A stretch of DNA of 64,000 nt from Phaeosaccion multiseriatum. Its lineage: Eukaryota > Ochrophyta, other classes. The stretch is from contig OZ218955.1 of assembly GCA_965112735.1 (NCBI GenBank), forward strand, positions 868,001 to 932,000. The letters run 5' to 3'. Below the pieces are notes generated by a model. It was not told where the DNA came from, did not search any database, and saw only the letters and a program-made list of their open reading frames with translations. Below, in pieces: positions 10,854-29,415 of this stretch. The position numbers and the translations under genes are program-made. Numbering within the stretch: the first letter of the stretch is position 1; each line of letters starts with the position of its first letter.

Positions 10854-13800
10854 TGGCAAGATGGTTCGACTGAAGATACCACTCCCCTCAGTACCAATAC
10901 CGTAACTCCTCGTGCTTCTCATCTTCCTGCCCCTACTCCTTCCCTCTTTCAGCACAATAAAGGGGAGGGAGGGAAGTGGTGGGACACAGTTTGCCCCCAC
11001 AAGTCACTCTGTACCTCACCCCCCTCGCCCCTCTCCCACTCTCCCTCTCCTCCTCCTCCTCCTCCTCGCCCTTGCGTCCTTCAGTGTCGAGAGTACGGTA
11101 TACTCATTATGCTGGACATGCATAGTCTCACTCCCAATAACTATCGAAATGAATGGGGCTGGCACGACGCCAACTACGGCGCTGATGACTTCATTGTGAG
11201 TGGGCTGGAAAGACGTTGTGGTCTGAAAACGCTTGGGGAACGAGTATCGCAAGGAAGAAAGCGAGGGAGAGGTCGGGTGTGAGAAGGGTGTGAGAAGGGT
11301 GTGAGCGGGTGAGTGAGGGACTTGGGTAGGGGGGTAAGAAGGGAGTTGAGCGAGGGAGTTGGATACGTGAAAGGGTGAGGGACGGAGTCAGAAATTTAAC
11401 CCCCCCCCCCCCCCCCAACACACACACACACACACACACACACCATACACCCTTCTCCCCTCCACTCCTCTCCGCACTCTCCCCCGTCCTTGGTGGAGCA
11501 GGACGGCTGGCTGGCCATGATCGCCGAGTTCAAGCAGTATGAGAACTTCTTCGCCATTGATATTCTTAACGAGCCGCACGACGGGGACGATGACGAGATT
11601 GAGGGGGCCACATGGGGAGATGGGGACAAGGACACAGACTTCAAAAAGGTAGTACGGAGGTGTCTTGTTGCGGATCGATCTTTGGATCGTGAGGATCGAG
11701 TTGTTTGTTGCTCAACGTCGAATGGAACTGAATTGACCTGGAGGGGGGCTGGCCGTGGTGTGGCGTTGTTGTGTGGTGCGTTTGGGTGTTTTTCTCGGCC
11801 CCCTATCAACCCGCCCATCGGCCTATTGACATACTACATCCACCCACCCATTGACATACTACACTCCAGTTCTGCGAGAAGGTGATGAAGAAGGTCGATG
11901 ACGCTCACTCGGACTGGAAAGGGCTCTTTATGGTGGAGGGGGTCGAGGAGGGGGCCTACAGCAACCTCTACGACACCTTCTGCGAAGACGACGACACAAA
12001 TGACGACGACAGTTCTAGCGCTTCTGAAGAAGCAACCTGCACAGAGCTGGACTATGTCAAGAACATGGGGTACTGGTGGGGCGGCAACTTAATGGGGGTG
12101 TACGCCGATCCCATTGAAGCCCACAACGACGCCCTGCAGAAGAGGGTGAGGCGTGTGTGCGTCGGGAGTTTGAGTTTGAGATGGATAGTTATCTTCCTCA
12201 GCCTATGATGTGCTGGTCATTGGCTTCCGCTTTCAGCTCCCTCTCGAAGTCGCCAACCATTGACTTATGCTAAATCACTGACTCACAACAACACCAGGTG
12301 GTTTACGCACCGCACGTGCACGGCCCCGGGGTGTACAACATGACCTACTTCGCCTCGGACGGAGACTACGGGAGGTGAGGCGGGGTTCGAAGTTTCAGTT
12401 TCAGTTGTCAGTTTTGAGGACCGTGACATCCGATCAATGTAGACAATCGATGCATTGATACGTTGCAGAAGTCGTGGGGGTGGGTGCGTGTTGACGTGTT
12501 CGCTGTAGGGGGTATCACAGCCCTCCCGCTTCATACCCTCCCCATGCCCTCAACCCTCCCCTCCCCTCCCCTTCCCTCCCCCTCCCTCCCCTCCCTCCCG
12601 CCCCCCTCCCCCCCTTCAGTTTCCCCGACAATATGGGTAAGATCTGGGACATCACAACTGGCTTTGTGGAGAACAAGACGGGCAACGCCCTCGTCATTGG
12701 CGAGTGGGGAGGGGTCTCGGCGCTGACTCCCTTAGACCCCAGATCCAGAGACCTGAATGGCAATGGCTTAAGCGATCAGTGGGAGGTACGGAAACACAAC
12801 CCCCCGACACACACACAGAGACACACACGCACACACACACATACACCCACACACACAGACACACACACACACACATACACACGCAGGCACACAGGCACAC
12901 ACATACATACACACAGAGAGAGAGACACTTACACACGCACTGTCTGACGGGTCCCTCCCTCCCCTCCCTCCCCTGCCCCCCTGCCTACGCTTGTGCTGTG
13001 TGTGGCTGTGCGGTGCTACGTTGTATCACCAACGGGTGTGCTGTGCTGTGCTGTGAGTAGTGGAGCGAGCTTCTTGGCGACTACCTCGTCGATAATTGCT
13101 TGTCGGACACCTTCTGGTGGTGAGTGGGAGTGAGTGAGTGCCAGGACAGTGAGTGACTGTCAGGGCAGGGAGTGGGTGTCAGGACAACGTTCCCGGTTAC
13201 CTTCTGGGGTTGAGCACACCCCGTCCAAAGCGAGGGAAGGCGAAAGGGGTACAACAAGCCCAGGCTCCACCACACACCCAACGGTTGCACAAGCCCAGGC
13301 TACATCATACCCAACAGTTTCTCTCGTCTACGCGCATGCACACACACACATACATACATATATACCTTCAACATACGCACACACAGGTGCACACACGCAC
13401 ACACACACTCACCCATCCACCCACTGACCCACCCCTCTATCCTACCATAACTTAAGGTGCCTCAACCCCACCTCCGAGGACACGGGCGGACTGCTGCTCG
13501 ACGATTGGGTCACGCCCGACACCCACAAACTTGCCCTCATGGACTCCGTGCAGGTCAGTTGTCAGTTGTGATTCCGGGCCGCCTTAGTCATACCCACCCT
13601 ATAATCGTACGTAGTTAAGCGGGAGTGACACTAAGCGCTCCTCCTGCTCCTCCATAAGAGGGTCGCTGTCCACCGACTCTGACCACCGCTCCTCCTCCTC
13701 CTCCTCCTCCTCCTCCTCCTCCTCCTCCTCCTCCTCCTCCTCCTCCTCCTCCTCCTCCTCCTCCTCCTCCTCCTCCTCCTCCTCCTCCTCCTCCTCCTCC

Positions 13801-15897
13801 TCCTCCTCCTCCTCCTCCTCCTCCTCCTCCTCCTCCTCCTCCTCCTCCTCCTCCTCCTCCTCCTCCTCCTCCTCCTCCTCCTCCTCCTCCTCCTCCTCCT
13901 CCTCCTCCTCCTCCTCCTCCTCCTCCTCCTCCTCCTCCTCCTCCTCCTCCTCCTCTTCCTCCTTCCCCAATCCTCCTCTTCCTCCTCCTCCTCCTCCTCC
14001 TCCTCCTCCTCCTCCTCCTCCTCCACCTCCTCCTCCACCTCCTCCTCCTCCTCCACCTCCACCTCCACCTCCACCTTCTCCTTGGGGGGTGGTTATCGAT
14101 CTATCGATACGTGCATACTTCCTACGCGCACCACAGCCCAACCCTTCCACCTTCACCTTCACCGCCTTCGGAAACACCATACGAACGACCTGCATGCAGC
14201 CTGGGGAAGACGCTAACGTAAACTGTCGCTCGTACGAGAAGGGGGTGGACGAGTACTGGACTGACGAATACAACAGCACGCGCAGGGTAAGGGTGGCAGT
14301 AGATCGTACTTGGGGAGAAGGAGTGGGGGACAAGGCTGTAGGGGAGGAGGAGGAGGAGGAGGAGGAGGAGGAGGAGGAGGAGGAGGAGGAGGAGGAGGAG
14401 GAGGAGGAGGAGGAGGAGGAGGAGGAGGAGGAGGAGGAGGAGGAGGAGGAGGAGGAGGAGGAGGAGGAGGAGGAGGAGGAGGAGGAGGAGGAGGAGGAGG
14501 AGGAGGAGGAGGAGGAGGAGGAGGAGGAGGAGGAGGAGGAGGAGGAGGAGGAGGAGGAGGAGGAGGAGGAGGAGGAGGAGGAGGAGGAGGAGGAGGAGGA
14601 GGAGGAGGAGGCGTGATAGCAAATGATATACACACCTTGATATCATTCGACCAATACCTCCCTATCTCCCCTGTTTCCTTGCCTCCCTTCCCCTCTTCCC
14701 TCCCTCCCTCCGCTCCCCTCTCTCTCAATGGCGGCTGCCTCTGTATCACCCACACGGCCCCAATAGAACGATCCGAAATACTTTATCAGCTTTGACGTGG
14801 AGTTCACCGTAGAGGTGGGAGGCCTCACCATTGAGGAGAGCGTTGAAGTCGCAGAGAACGAGGAGGTGGGGGAGGAGATTGTCGACACCGTCAGCTCCTG
14901 GTGCTACACTGGCTGCCGGTGCCGCAGGTAAGGAGGAAGGTGGGGTAGGAGAGTGAGGGTAGGAGAGTGAGAGAAAGGGAGGGGAGGGAGGGGACGGGAG
15001 GGGAGAGGAGAGGCACGATGAGCTCTGAACGAGTCCCGAAGGCTCTGCACCATCTGCACCGTTTGCACGGCCTGCACTGACTGGACGTTACCCTCTCTAT
15101 TCATTTGTTCGCGCTCCTGCCTGCCCTTAGGAGATTGCCCTCATGTACCTGATCCCTGATCCCTCCTGCCTACTCTCTCACTTACCTATTCTTACGTATC
15201 TGCTCCCTTCTGCCCGGTGGCTCACATGCCTCTCGCCTCTCCCACACTCAGGTACAGCTGCTGGGGTTGGGGCTCTGGGTATGGCAGTTACTGGGGATAC
15301 GGTTACAGCAGGGGGTACGGGTATGGAAGACGTCGGAACCGATACTCATGGTATAGACGACGGATGGGAATAGAGGAGGAAGGAGAGGAGGAGGGGCACA
15401 TGTACATGCTGGATGGGGACAAGTTTCAGTATCCTGGAGACGATTGGGAGGGATGGGACGAGTACGAGGAGGAGACGGACGAGTACGATGACCAACACGG
15501 CCACCAGGGGGTGCGCCTGCAGAATGGTCGTCGCCAACTGCAGACCAACAGCAGCGCCGCCGACGCCGTGGAGTTTCTCAATCTTACTCACCTGTACAAC
15601 CAGACGGGCAGCAGGTGCGTGGGTGATATGGGTTGGATGGATGGATGGACGGATGGATGGGTGGCAGTGGATGGATGAGTGGCTGGATGTGTGTGGGCGT
15701 ATGGTTGGTTGGTTGGTTGGTTGGTTGGTTGATGGGTTGGTTAGTCGGACTTATTTGCTTCTTGAGTGCTTGCCTTGCTGGGTTGGTTGGTGGGCTGATT
15801 GGTCGCAGGCTTGGTTGGTTGGTTGGTTGGTTGGTTGGTCAGTTGGTCGATTGGTTTGCTGGACACTATGTAATAAAGCTATGCTCACCCTCTCTTT

Positions 15898-15963
<66 letters not shown>

Positions 15964-17370
15964 TCCTCCCTCTTTCTCCCCCTCTCTCTCCGTCCCTCCC
16001 TTGTTCACTCCCTTGTTTCCTCCCTCCCTTCCTCCCGCCTGCCCTCATTCACTCTCGCTCTCTCCCTCGCCCCACCCCAGTAACTTCACCTTCAACGTCA
16101 CCGACAATGACTACGCTCAGCTCCGTATCCTACTCATGGCGCGAAACGAAAACACTTCTGAGGTACGTACAGAAGGAGCGAGTGCGAGGGTGAGCTAAAA
16201 TTCCACGACTCCAAGGACAGCTGACTCAGGAGGAGAGGAACCGAACTCCATGGCGGGATGTGAAGAGGAAGAGCCAAATCCCCTGTTGGAAGCATGTTCA
16301 ACGGGGAAAATACGTCCTCCCTCCCTCCCTCCCTCCCTCCCTCCCTCCCTCCCTCCCTCCCTCCCTCCCTTCCTCCCCTCCCCCCCTCCCTTCCTCCCTC
16401 CCTCCCTCCTTCCTTCCTTCCTTCCTTCCTTCCTTCCTTTCCTCTCCTCCCTCCCTACCCCACGTGCACGCGGCAGGGCGCCTTGCTCTCCACTCGAATG
16501 AAGTCCCTTACCACACTACCAATGCCCGGTATCTCCACCACTTCCGTCGTGGTGAACTCGGCGACGGACAATACTCCCGGTGAGTAGGGCCTGTGTCCTT
16601 ACCTTCTTCCTTCCCTCCCTCTCCCCTCCCCCTTCCTCCTTCTCGTCCTCCTCTTCCTCTCCTGCTCCTCCTCCTCCTCCTCCTCCTCCTCCTCCTCCAC
16701 CTCCTCCTCCTCCTCCTCCTCCTCCTCCTCCTCCTCCTCCTCCTCCTCCTCCTCCTCCTCCTCCTCCTCCTCCTCCTCCACCACCTCCTCTGCCTCCTCT
16801 TCATCCTTCACCACTACCAGCCTCTCAGCTCCTTTCTCCCTCCCCTCACTCCCTCCTTCCCATCCCTCCCTCCGTCCCCCCCTCCCTCCTGTCCCTCCCT
16901 CCCTCCTGTCCCTCCCTCCTTCTCTCCCCTCCCTCCCCTCCCTCCTCTCCCTTCCCTCCCTCTCTCCCTCCCTGCTCCCTTCCCCTCTCTTCATGGCAGC
17001 CGGGACCACGCTCACATTTGATCAAGTCACCGCCTGGACAGGCTACGGTCCCGCCCCTTTGTGGATCAAGATTGTGCTGCCCATCGTGTTCTTCATCGTA
17101 TGCCTCGCAGTCGTCGCCAGATACTTTCTTGTAGACGCCAAAAGGACACTCGAAGGAGGGCAGAGAGGAGCTGATAATCACCTTGACTTGGATCACGGGG
17201 ATGGGAAGGATGAGATACCGGGGGACAAAGATGGATATTTGGCCAAGTTTAGGTGAGTTCGAGTTGGTGATACAGAGGGGGGGGAGAGAGGGGGAGGGAG
17301 GGAGGGTGGGAGAAAGAGAGAAATCAAGCGATGGGGGATGGTGCGTGGGAGAGATAAGGGAGGGAAGGAA

Positions 17371-17410
<40 letters not shown>

Positions 17411-17830
17411 AGGGAGGGAGAGAGGGAGGGAGGGAGAGAGAGACCTGTCTCTTTTCATTCCGCTTCCTCCTCCTTCCTTCCCCCTCGTCCCTCATCTGGT
17501 GACTCAGCATCAATTCCTTGCCCACTTGCTTCTTCCACATCCTTCCCTTCCTCGCTTCTTCTTCCTCCTCCTCCTCCCCTCGGCAGTCGCAAGATTCTGG
17601 CCAAGTCCAAGACAGCAATGAACCTGCAGGACCACGGAGGCACCAACCGCCACGAGAGGCGGATAGTGCCGGGTGAGGACGCGGAGTCCCTCGCCCAACT
17701 GGGGCAGGGTAAGCAGAAGGTGACGACCATCCACGGCAAGAGAAAAACGGACGAGGCAGGCAGCAACAAGAGGGGGTCTTGGTTTCAACGGATGCCCAGC
17801 ACGAAGGCAGACGTTGGGGTGGAGGAGTGA
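9852..17830 (+). CDS. Secreted, membrane-anchored GH5 cellulase-like glycoside hydrolase
   Basis: Sixteen exons, all consistent in phase, 959 residues: 9852-10191, 10537-10787, 11085-11195, 11502-11648, 11870-12145, 12298-12374, 12620-12785, 13061-13119, 13457-13553, 14137-14286, 14767-14927, 15252-15614, 16081-16162, 16477-16579, 17000-17252, 17587-17830. The catalytic domain covers exons 1-9: LHMDGERFHLKGVSWFGFDT, then LIMLDMHSL. The GH5 acid/base Glu is in ILNEPHDGD (about residue 258) and the nucleophile in VIGEWGG (about residue 429). WCLNP and GGLLLDDW follow. After it come Cys-rich segments (exons 10-11), a Tyr/Gly/Arg-rich then acidic linker (exon 12), an Asn-glycosylatable region, one membrane segment near residues 816-840 (LWIKIVLPIVFFIVCLAVVA) and a basic cytosolic tail. 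A basic stretch precedes the hydrophobic N-terminal MALLASI, and the start could be 9852, 9903 or later. Role: beta-glucan cleavage or remodelling at the cell surface, perhaps of the alga's own cellulosic wall. Confidence 0.88.
10803..10849. repeat. (GA)n microsatellite in GH5 intron 2
   Basis: Over twenty GA dinucleotides directly after the donor region of the intron. Confidence 0.95.
12803..12935. repeat. (CA)n-rich microsatellite in GH5 intron 7
   Basis: Interrupted ACAC tract with GACAC and CATAC variants. A second CA tract lies at 13336-13425 in intron 8. Confidence 0.9.
13688..13953. repeat. (TCC)n array upstream of GH5 exon 10
   Basis: About 88 nearly perfect TCC triplets, followed by interrupted TCC/ACC triplets to about 14073. 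It lies in the intron between exons 9 and 10. It is the reverse complement of the GGA array at 14342-14611, on the other side of exon 10. Confidence 0.97.
14342..14611. repeat. (GGA)n array downstream of GH5 exon 10
   Basis: About 90 uninterrupted GAG/GGA triplets in the intron between exons 10 and 11. Long open frames of poly-Glu, poly-Gly or, on the other strand, poly-Ser, poly-Leu or poly-Pro through this array are artefacts. Confidence 0.97.
15700..15960. repeat. TTGG and CT repeats in GH5 intron 12
   Basis: GGTT tetramers at about 15700-15735 and 15805-15840, then a (CT)n tract at 15902-15957. The following intron carries CTCC and TTCC tracts (16317-16440), and the next one a (TCC)n tract (16663-16780). 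Confidence 0.9.
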
Positions 17831-18978
17831 CGGGGATGGGGGGGAGAGAGAGTGGGGGCGGGATAAGGGATGCTTCTGTGGTTGTTGTTTGGTGTGTGTG
17901 GGTAGTGTCAGGGATCGGCGGCTGTGTTACTGGGTGGCACGGCAGCCACTGGCCTGGGGAGAGGAAGTGTCTGAAGGTGGAGTTTCGGTTATTTTGGTGG
18001 TGGGTGGGTGCTCGACAAAGGAGGAGAATGGCCTGTGATGGTGACACACACACACACACACACACACAAACGCCACAACAGAGTGAGTCCATGTGACACA
18101 AACCCCACGTGCCACAAACAGAGAGGAAGACGCTTCTCCTCCGAGTAGTAACAGCAGATGGCAGCACATGGCCGCCAGCACACACACTACGAAACATAGG
18201 TACAGAGGGGCACACCTTGGCGAGCCGCAGAGTCGCATGGCATGCTTCTTCGCGGCGTGGTACAGTGGTATCGTCTAGTTTTAGTTGGGGTAATGGAGGG
18301 AAGGCAAGTAATTGCACACCCTGAAGAGAAAGAGCTGCGCAGTCGAGTCGAAGCACAATCAGTCACTCACTGACCCACTCCACCCGTCTTTGTCCGATAG
18401 CTTCCATTCGCTTCAAGGAAGGAGGGTGTTCGACTTTTCTCTTCGTCCTACTTGACGTGCGGAGAGTTGACACCCCTGGGTCGAGGGGGGGGGGGTTTGA
18501 TCTGCCGTCTGTATTGAAGCAACAATACATTAGATATGTTGTACTTTCCCTTTGACGTGCTAGTGGGGGACCGTCGTCGGAGGCTCCAGTGAGCCACCAC
18601 TCCTCTCTGCCAGCAGCTGCCGGCACGACTCTGAAGCGTAGGGCAAGGAGGGGCGATAAACGAATCTCTTCAAGATCGTTCGGAGAGCGCGATTGGGCCG
18701 TCCTCTTGACAGCGCCTCCTATCCCTCCCCTTCTCCTTTGGAACCTCCGACAAACAAGACGTCTTCTCTTGTCTGGTGCGAGAGCAGAGAAGCCGATGGA
18801 TGGATGCTCCAGGTTGCATCCCCTCTTGGCAATCTCCACCCCTCGTTCTCCTACCTCGCTCAGTCCCCCTCTCCATCGAGAAGCTCAAGCGATCTCCATA
18901 CCATGCCCCCGCCCTCTCTCGTCCTCGATCAAAACCAAAGTGGACCAAATAAATGAGTTGACTTCTCCATTAAATCAA
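17831..18978. other. Convergent 3' intergenic region
   Basis: Lies between the stops of the GH5 gene and the ABC1 kinase gene. It contains a short (CA)n tract (18045-18068) and a G run (18487-18495). No gene could be supported. A stretch near 18250-18285 faintly recalls a tRNA A-box, but no matching B-box or cloverleaf was found. Confidence 0.5.
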
Positions 18979-25385
<6,407 letters not shown>

Positions 25386-25655
25386 ATTTCGACCTTCTCC
25401 TCCTTGCTGGTTTGCTTCTCACTGGTTCAACTCCTCCATTTCGCCCGGAAAGTACTCCCACGCTCCACTCTCCTTCACATACCCATCAGCCCCCACTTTA
25501 CGGTTGTACGATCCTTCTGTTGGAGTCTAATTGTCTCTTCTGGTGGCGTTTCCCTCTCTCTCTTCGTCACAAAGGGAAGCGGCCCAACCAAACTGACTTG
25601 TTGACTTACGAATGTTGAGGGCGGGCCAACCACTCCCTCTTGACAGAGAGCTATC
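25386..25655. promoter_or_regulatory. Divergent promoter region (ABC1 kinase / lumenal protein)
   Basis: 270 bp lie between the first Met codons of the two divergent genes. The distance is a minimum, because the kinase start could be further inside. Confidence 0.45.
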
Positions 25656-27116
25656 ATGCCTGCGGTAATGAAGCGCCGGATAATATCGCCTCTGGTAGTG
25701 CTGTGCTGCCTCTGCTCCTGCGGTCATGGCTTCACGTTCAGCAGCATAAGCAACAGCAGAGTAGGATCGCCGCGAAGGTCTTCAGTAGTCGCCCGGGCCA
25801 CCTCCCCCGCAGCAGCTGAGGCACGGGAAGCAGCAGTGGCACCAGAGGGAGCGAGCAGGCGAATGTCGGTGGGACGAGGCAGCAGGAGCAGCAGCAGTAG
25901 CAGCAGCAGAAGAGACTGGATACGCCAAGCTGTGTCGGCGGGCTCGGTGGCCGCAGGAGTCGGCGCAGTAATAGTAGGCGGCGCGCCAGAGCAGAGCTGG
26001 GCAGAAGGGGGGGGTATCGGGGGGTTCCTGCAGAAGGCGGTGGAGACTGTCTCAGGGGGGGGGGGCGAGGAGGGGGGGGAGGACGCGCGCAAGCCTCTCA
26101 AGGTGGGGCAGGCACCAGAAAGCGTCACCAGCACCATCACTTACAAGGACTTTGTGAATGATTTGTTTGAGGGCAAGATTGAGAGCGCGCAGTTCTACGG
26201 CTCGCAGCTGGAGTCGTGCGTCGTGACCTTTAAGGACGGGGGAGAGCAAGCTCTCATCGGCGAGGGGTAAGTACTTTGTTTTTTGTGTGTGGGGGGGGAG
26301 GGAAAGGAGGGCCGCAAGCAGACGGGGTGGAGAGAGCAATGCGCGGGGTAGAGTGAGAGGAAGGGGTGGGGGTCGGGTGGGAGGCATAGCTGGACGGGAT
26401 GCCCCCTTCGATCGCTCGACGCGAGAGGACTACTCCCCTACCTGTCGAGTGCGGCCCCCAACACCCGAACACCTTGCATGCGTGGCAGATGTGGTGTGTG
26501 ATGCTTAAGTGTGATGCTTTTGTGTGATGCTTTTGTGTGATGCTTCATCCTACCCCGTCTCTACTCTCTACCTCCTATTCCGCTCTACAACTCCGCCCTC
26601 GTGTGCCGGTCTATATCGTATTCCCCCTCTCTTTCCCAGCAACACGCCGCCTTCCTTTCTCCCCTCTGCGTCCTCCCCCATCCTTCCCCCGTGGGGTCTG
26701 CATCAGTTTGCGTCTCCATCCTGCTGCTGCTCTTGCTCCTCCTGCTGCTGCTGCTGCTGCTGCTGCTACCAACTGCTACTAACCCCTCCCGCCCTCCTCC
26801 CCCTATCCTCCGCCCACCTGCCTGGCTGTCTGCCTGTCTGCCTGTCCCCCCCTCCCCCTTTCCCCGTCTTCCGACGCTCGCTCCCCCAACCCTCAACCCC
26901 CTCCGCAGCTACCCCCGGCCCGCCCCCACAACGGATGAGTCCCCCTATAAGGTGGTGAGTCAGTTACGAAACGCCGGCGTGCCTTACAAGTCGTCCTTCT
27001 CGCTGGGCAAGAACGTTTTACCGCCCTTCCGTACAGGGGACGAGGCGGCGGCTCGGGTGAGGCAGAGCGATGAGGAAAGGGAGATCGACGAGATGATGGC
27101 GAGGAGGCGGCAGTGA
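25656..27116 (+). CDS. Predicted thylakoid-lumen protein, FtsH N-domain-like
   Basis: Exons 25656-26266 and 26909-27116 (phase 2) give 272 residues. Targeting reads in three layers: a signal peptide (RRIISPLVVLCCLCSCGHG) ending before FTF, as in heterokont plastid preproteins; a Ser/Arg/Ala-rich transit stretch; and a twin-arginine thylakoid signal, RRDWIRQAVSAG..., with a hydrophobic core ending in QSWA before EGG. The mature part holds ITYKDFVNDLFEGKIESAQF and VVTFKDGGEQALIGEG, which recall the small periplasmic/lumenal domain that precedes the AAA module in FtsH proteases, but no AAA or protease domain follows. It may be a regulator or partner of a thylakoid FtsH; that is inference. The C-terminus is charged (EEREIDEMMARRRQ). 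Confidence 0.75.
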
Positions 27117-27965
27117 GCGAGGAGGACGGATAGATAGATAGGTCATGGCGAGGAGAGACAGTGAGCGACGAGGAGGAGGAGGAGGAGGAGGAGGAGGAGG
27201 AGGAGGAGGAGGAGGAGGAGCAGGGGGAGCAGGAGGAGGAGGAAGAGGAGGATGTTCGGGGGGGGGGATAAGCAGGCGGCGGCGGCGGTGAGCGAGGAGG
27301 CGGCGGGCGGGGATGGACGTGGAGCAGGAGGTAACCCGACGAGGACAGGGGAGTAGATGTGGAGATATGGGCAATGAGCGGCAGTGGGTGGGAGTGGGTG
27401 CCAGTGAGCGACGAGGAGACAGACCGACGAGGACAGTGACGGGCAGAGATTGATGATTGTGGCGAGCAGGAGGGGTGGAGGGGGGGCAACGCTGTGCAGT
27501 GCCCAAGCGTATTGGATAGGAGAGGAGGGAAAGGAGATGGCAGTGGGCGCGGGGTTGTGGCAATTCAATCTCGTGAATCCGGCTAGTGGGTCAAGCACCA
27601 CCCAACTCGCCAGAGCGGGGCGTATCGTTTAGAAGCAGTATTTTACGATGTTTTATCTGTGAACTGTGGGAGGCAAACTTTTCGCTTTCTCCTTCATGAA
27701 GTAGGCCCGACCCGCCACCCCTTCACCCGATCCATAAGATGAGAAGGTGCCGCACTCTGAAAAAACCAAGATCAACCCCTGACGCGCTGTTGAGCTATCG
27801 CGTGCCGGCACGTAGCGTGTCAGGGGTCGAGAGTCGAGAGCGTCAGCAGTTCATCGATCTGGATTGTTGAAAGTCACTCTCCGGCGACGACTGTACCCCC
27901 GGGGAAAGCGCACTAGAAAGAGAGCGCAGTAGAAAGAGAGCGCAAAAGAAAGACAGGAAGGGATC
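27117..27965. other. Intergenic region with GAG repeats and a palindromic element
   Basis: A (GAG)n tract occupies 27168-27250. Degenerate repeats of GTGAGCGACGAGGA recur at about 27110-27440 and resemble the 3' end of the preceding coding exon. The palindromic element is at 27772-27830. No gene was seen. Confidence 0.55.
27772..27830. repeat. Palindromic dispersed element, copy 2
   Basis: Left arm TCAACCCCTGACGCGCT and right arm TAGCGTGTCAGGGGTCGA are imperfect inverted repeats around the perfect palindrome CGTGCCGGCACG (27800-27811). Confidence 0.7.
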
Positions 27966-29415
27966 ATGAGTGCCCTGCGGATGGTGATGCGGAGGGCGGT
28001 GATTGCACGGCCAGGTGCGGTGCGGGGAGGGGGGGGGAGGCCAATGCCACCACATGTGCGACTACCGCCACCTGCGAGCTCGGTAAGTCATAAGGAGAGG
28101 GGGAGTAGAGGGAGCAGATGCGTGTCCCTTCACAGCACCGCCTTAGGCATGGCGAGTTTCTCCATTTGCATCCTCTGAGCGAGGCGGTGATGCGCTGTGG
28201 AAGAGTTTGAGGACGGGACAAACGAATAACCATTCTGCGCGTACGGGGAGAGGGGTTATCCGGAGGGAATGCGTGTTGCTTGGCTTGTACAGGGACGACT
28301 GCAGTTGGACTGCATGTGGAATGAGGTCGTAGGAGAGAGAGGTATAGCCATATCAGGTCCTGCAGCAGCTTGGCACCTCAGCCTTCATGGCGGCTTGTTG
28401 TCCCAGTCGTGTGTTCCCTCTAGTCCGTTCACTGGTCTGCTTGTGTCTCGCACTCACATGGCAAAGAAGGGCACGTACACATCGATCGTTTTACTGCCAC
28501 GCTCGTCAAACCTTTTGTGTAAAAGCCGTACCGATGGCGTCCATGGCCCTTACATACATGTATGCCTTCCCTCTTCCTCACCATCATGCCGTCCATGATC
28601 CATCCACCCTCCTCCCCCATCCTCTCCCCCTTCTCTTTCTCTACCACAGTTGAATGAACACCACGAGCTGGTGTGGAACGACTCCGTAGCGCCAGAAGTG
28701 TGTGTGGACACAGACGCTCCCAACGTGTCCCCGCAGAAGGCGACTCAGTGGTGGTTCACAGCGATTGCATCATTAGGTGCGAGCACTTGTGGAGGGGAGG
28801 CAAGAGGGGGGGGGACGGTGTGCATCTGTGATCTTATCTCTGTCTAACAGGGCGGCTGGGGCTTCTTCCCCATCAGTTTCGCAATGCGTGACCTCTTCCT
28901 CTTCCTTCTTTGAAAGGGGAATCTTGTTCTCCTCCTGCTGCTGCTGCTGCTGCTGCTACCCTCTGCTTCCCCCCTCCTGCCTCATTTGGACAATCAAACT
29001 CACTCTGTGGACGACGAATCCTTTGTGAAGCTTCTCCACATGCACCGCCTCCCTCGACTGTCAACCGTTTTTGCCACCCCCCCGCCCCAACACCCTTTGT
29101 CCCTCGACTGTCAGCCGTTTTTGGCCACCCCCCCGCCCCAACACCCTTTGTGTCCCTCGTCCCTCTCTTGTCCGTCCCTGAGCAGGTGCCTTGTACATGG
29201 CTTTGAGCATTTACGACCCAAAGAGAAACCGGCCTGTGGCGTGTCGAACGACGACAATGGGCAACTCCGCCTTCTTCCCTCCCGATGTCCTGCAGGGGAG
29301 GATCAAAGACCCTGCAGTAGTGGAAGCAGAGGCAGCGGCTAGCAGTGGTGGCGGTAGTGGTGCAGGGGCGGCAGAGGAGGAGGATGAGGAGGAGGAGGAG
29401 GAAGAGGAGGACTAG
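27966..29415 (+). CDS. Probable mitochondrial complex I subunit, NDUFB8 (ASHI)-like
   Basis: Exons 27966-28082, 28650-28776 and 29186-29415 give 157 residues. The N-terminus (MSALRMVMRRAVIARPGAV) is a basic mitochondrial presequence. The core, ELVWNDSVAPEVCVDTDAP, matches the W-D-(x)3-APE-C-(I/V)D-x2-AP pattern I associate with NDUFB8. It is followed by a hydrophobic segment split by the second intron (WWFTAIASLGALYMALSIYD) that would form the single membrane anchor. The C-terminus is Gly-rich and ends in an acidic run. NDUFB8 is an accessory subunit of the membrane arm of NADH:ubiquinone oxidoreductase. Identification rests on the short motif and topology, so another small inner-membrane protein remains possible. 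Confidence 0.6.

Noticed and set aside
13599-14795. Long open frames of poly-Glu, poly-Ser, poly-Leu, poly-Gly, poly-Pro and poly-Arg on both strands
   Set aside because: They are translations of the (TCC)n and (GGA)n arrays, which are intronic between GH5 exons 9-11.
18240-18300. tRNA-like sequence
   Set aside because: A loose A-box resemblance only; no B-box, acceptor stem or anticodon arm could be paired.
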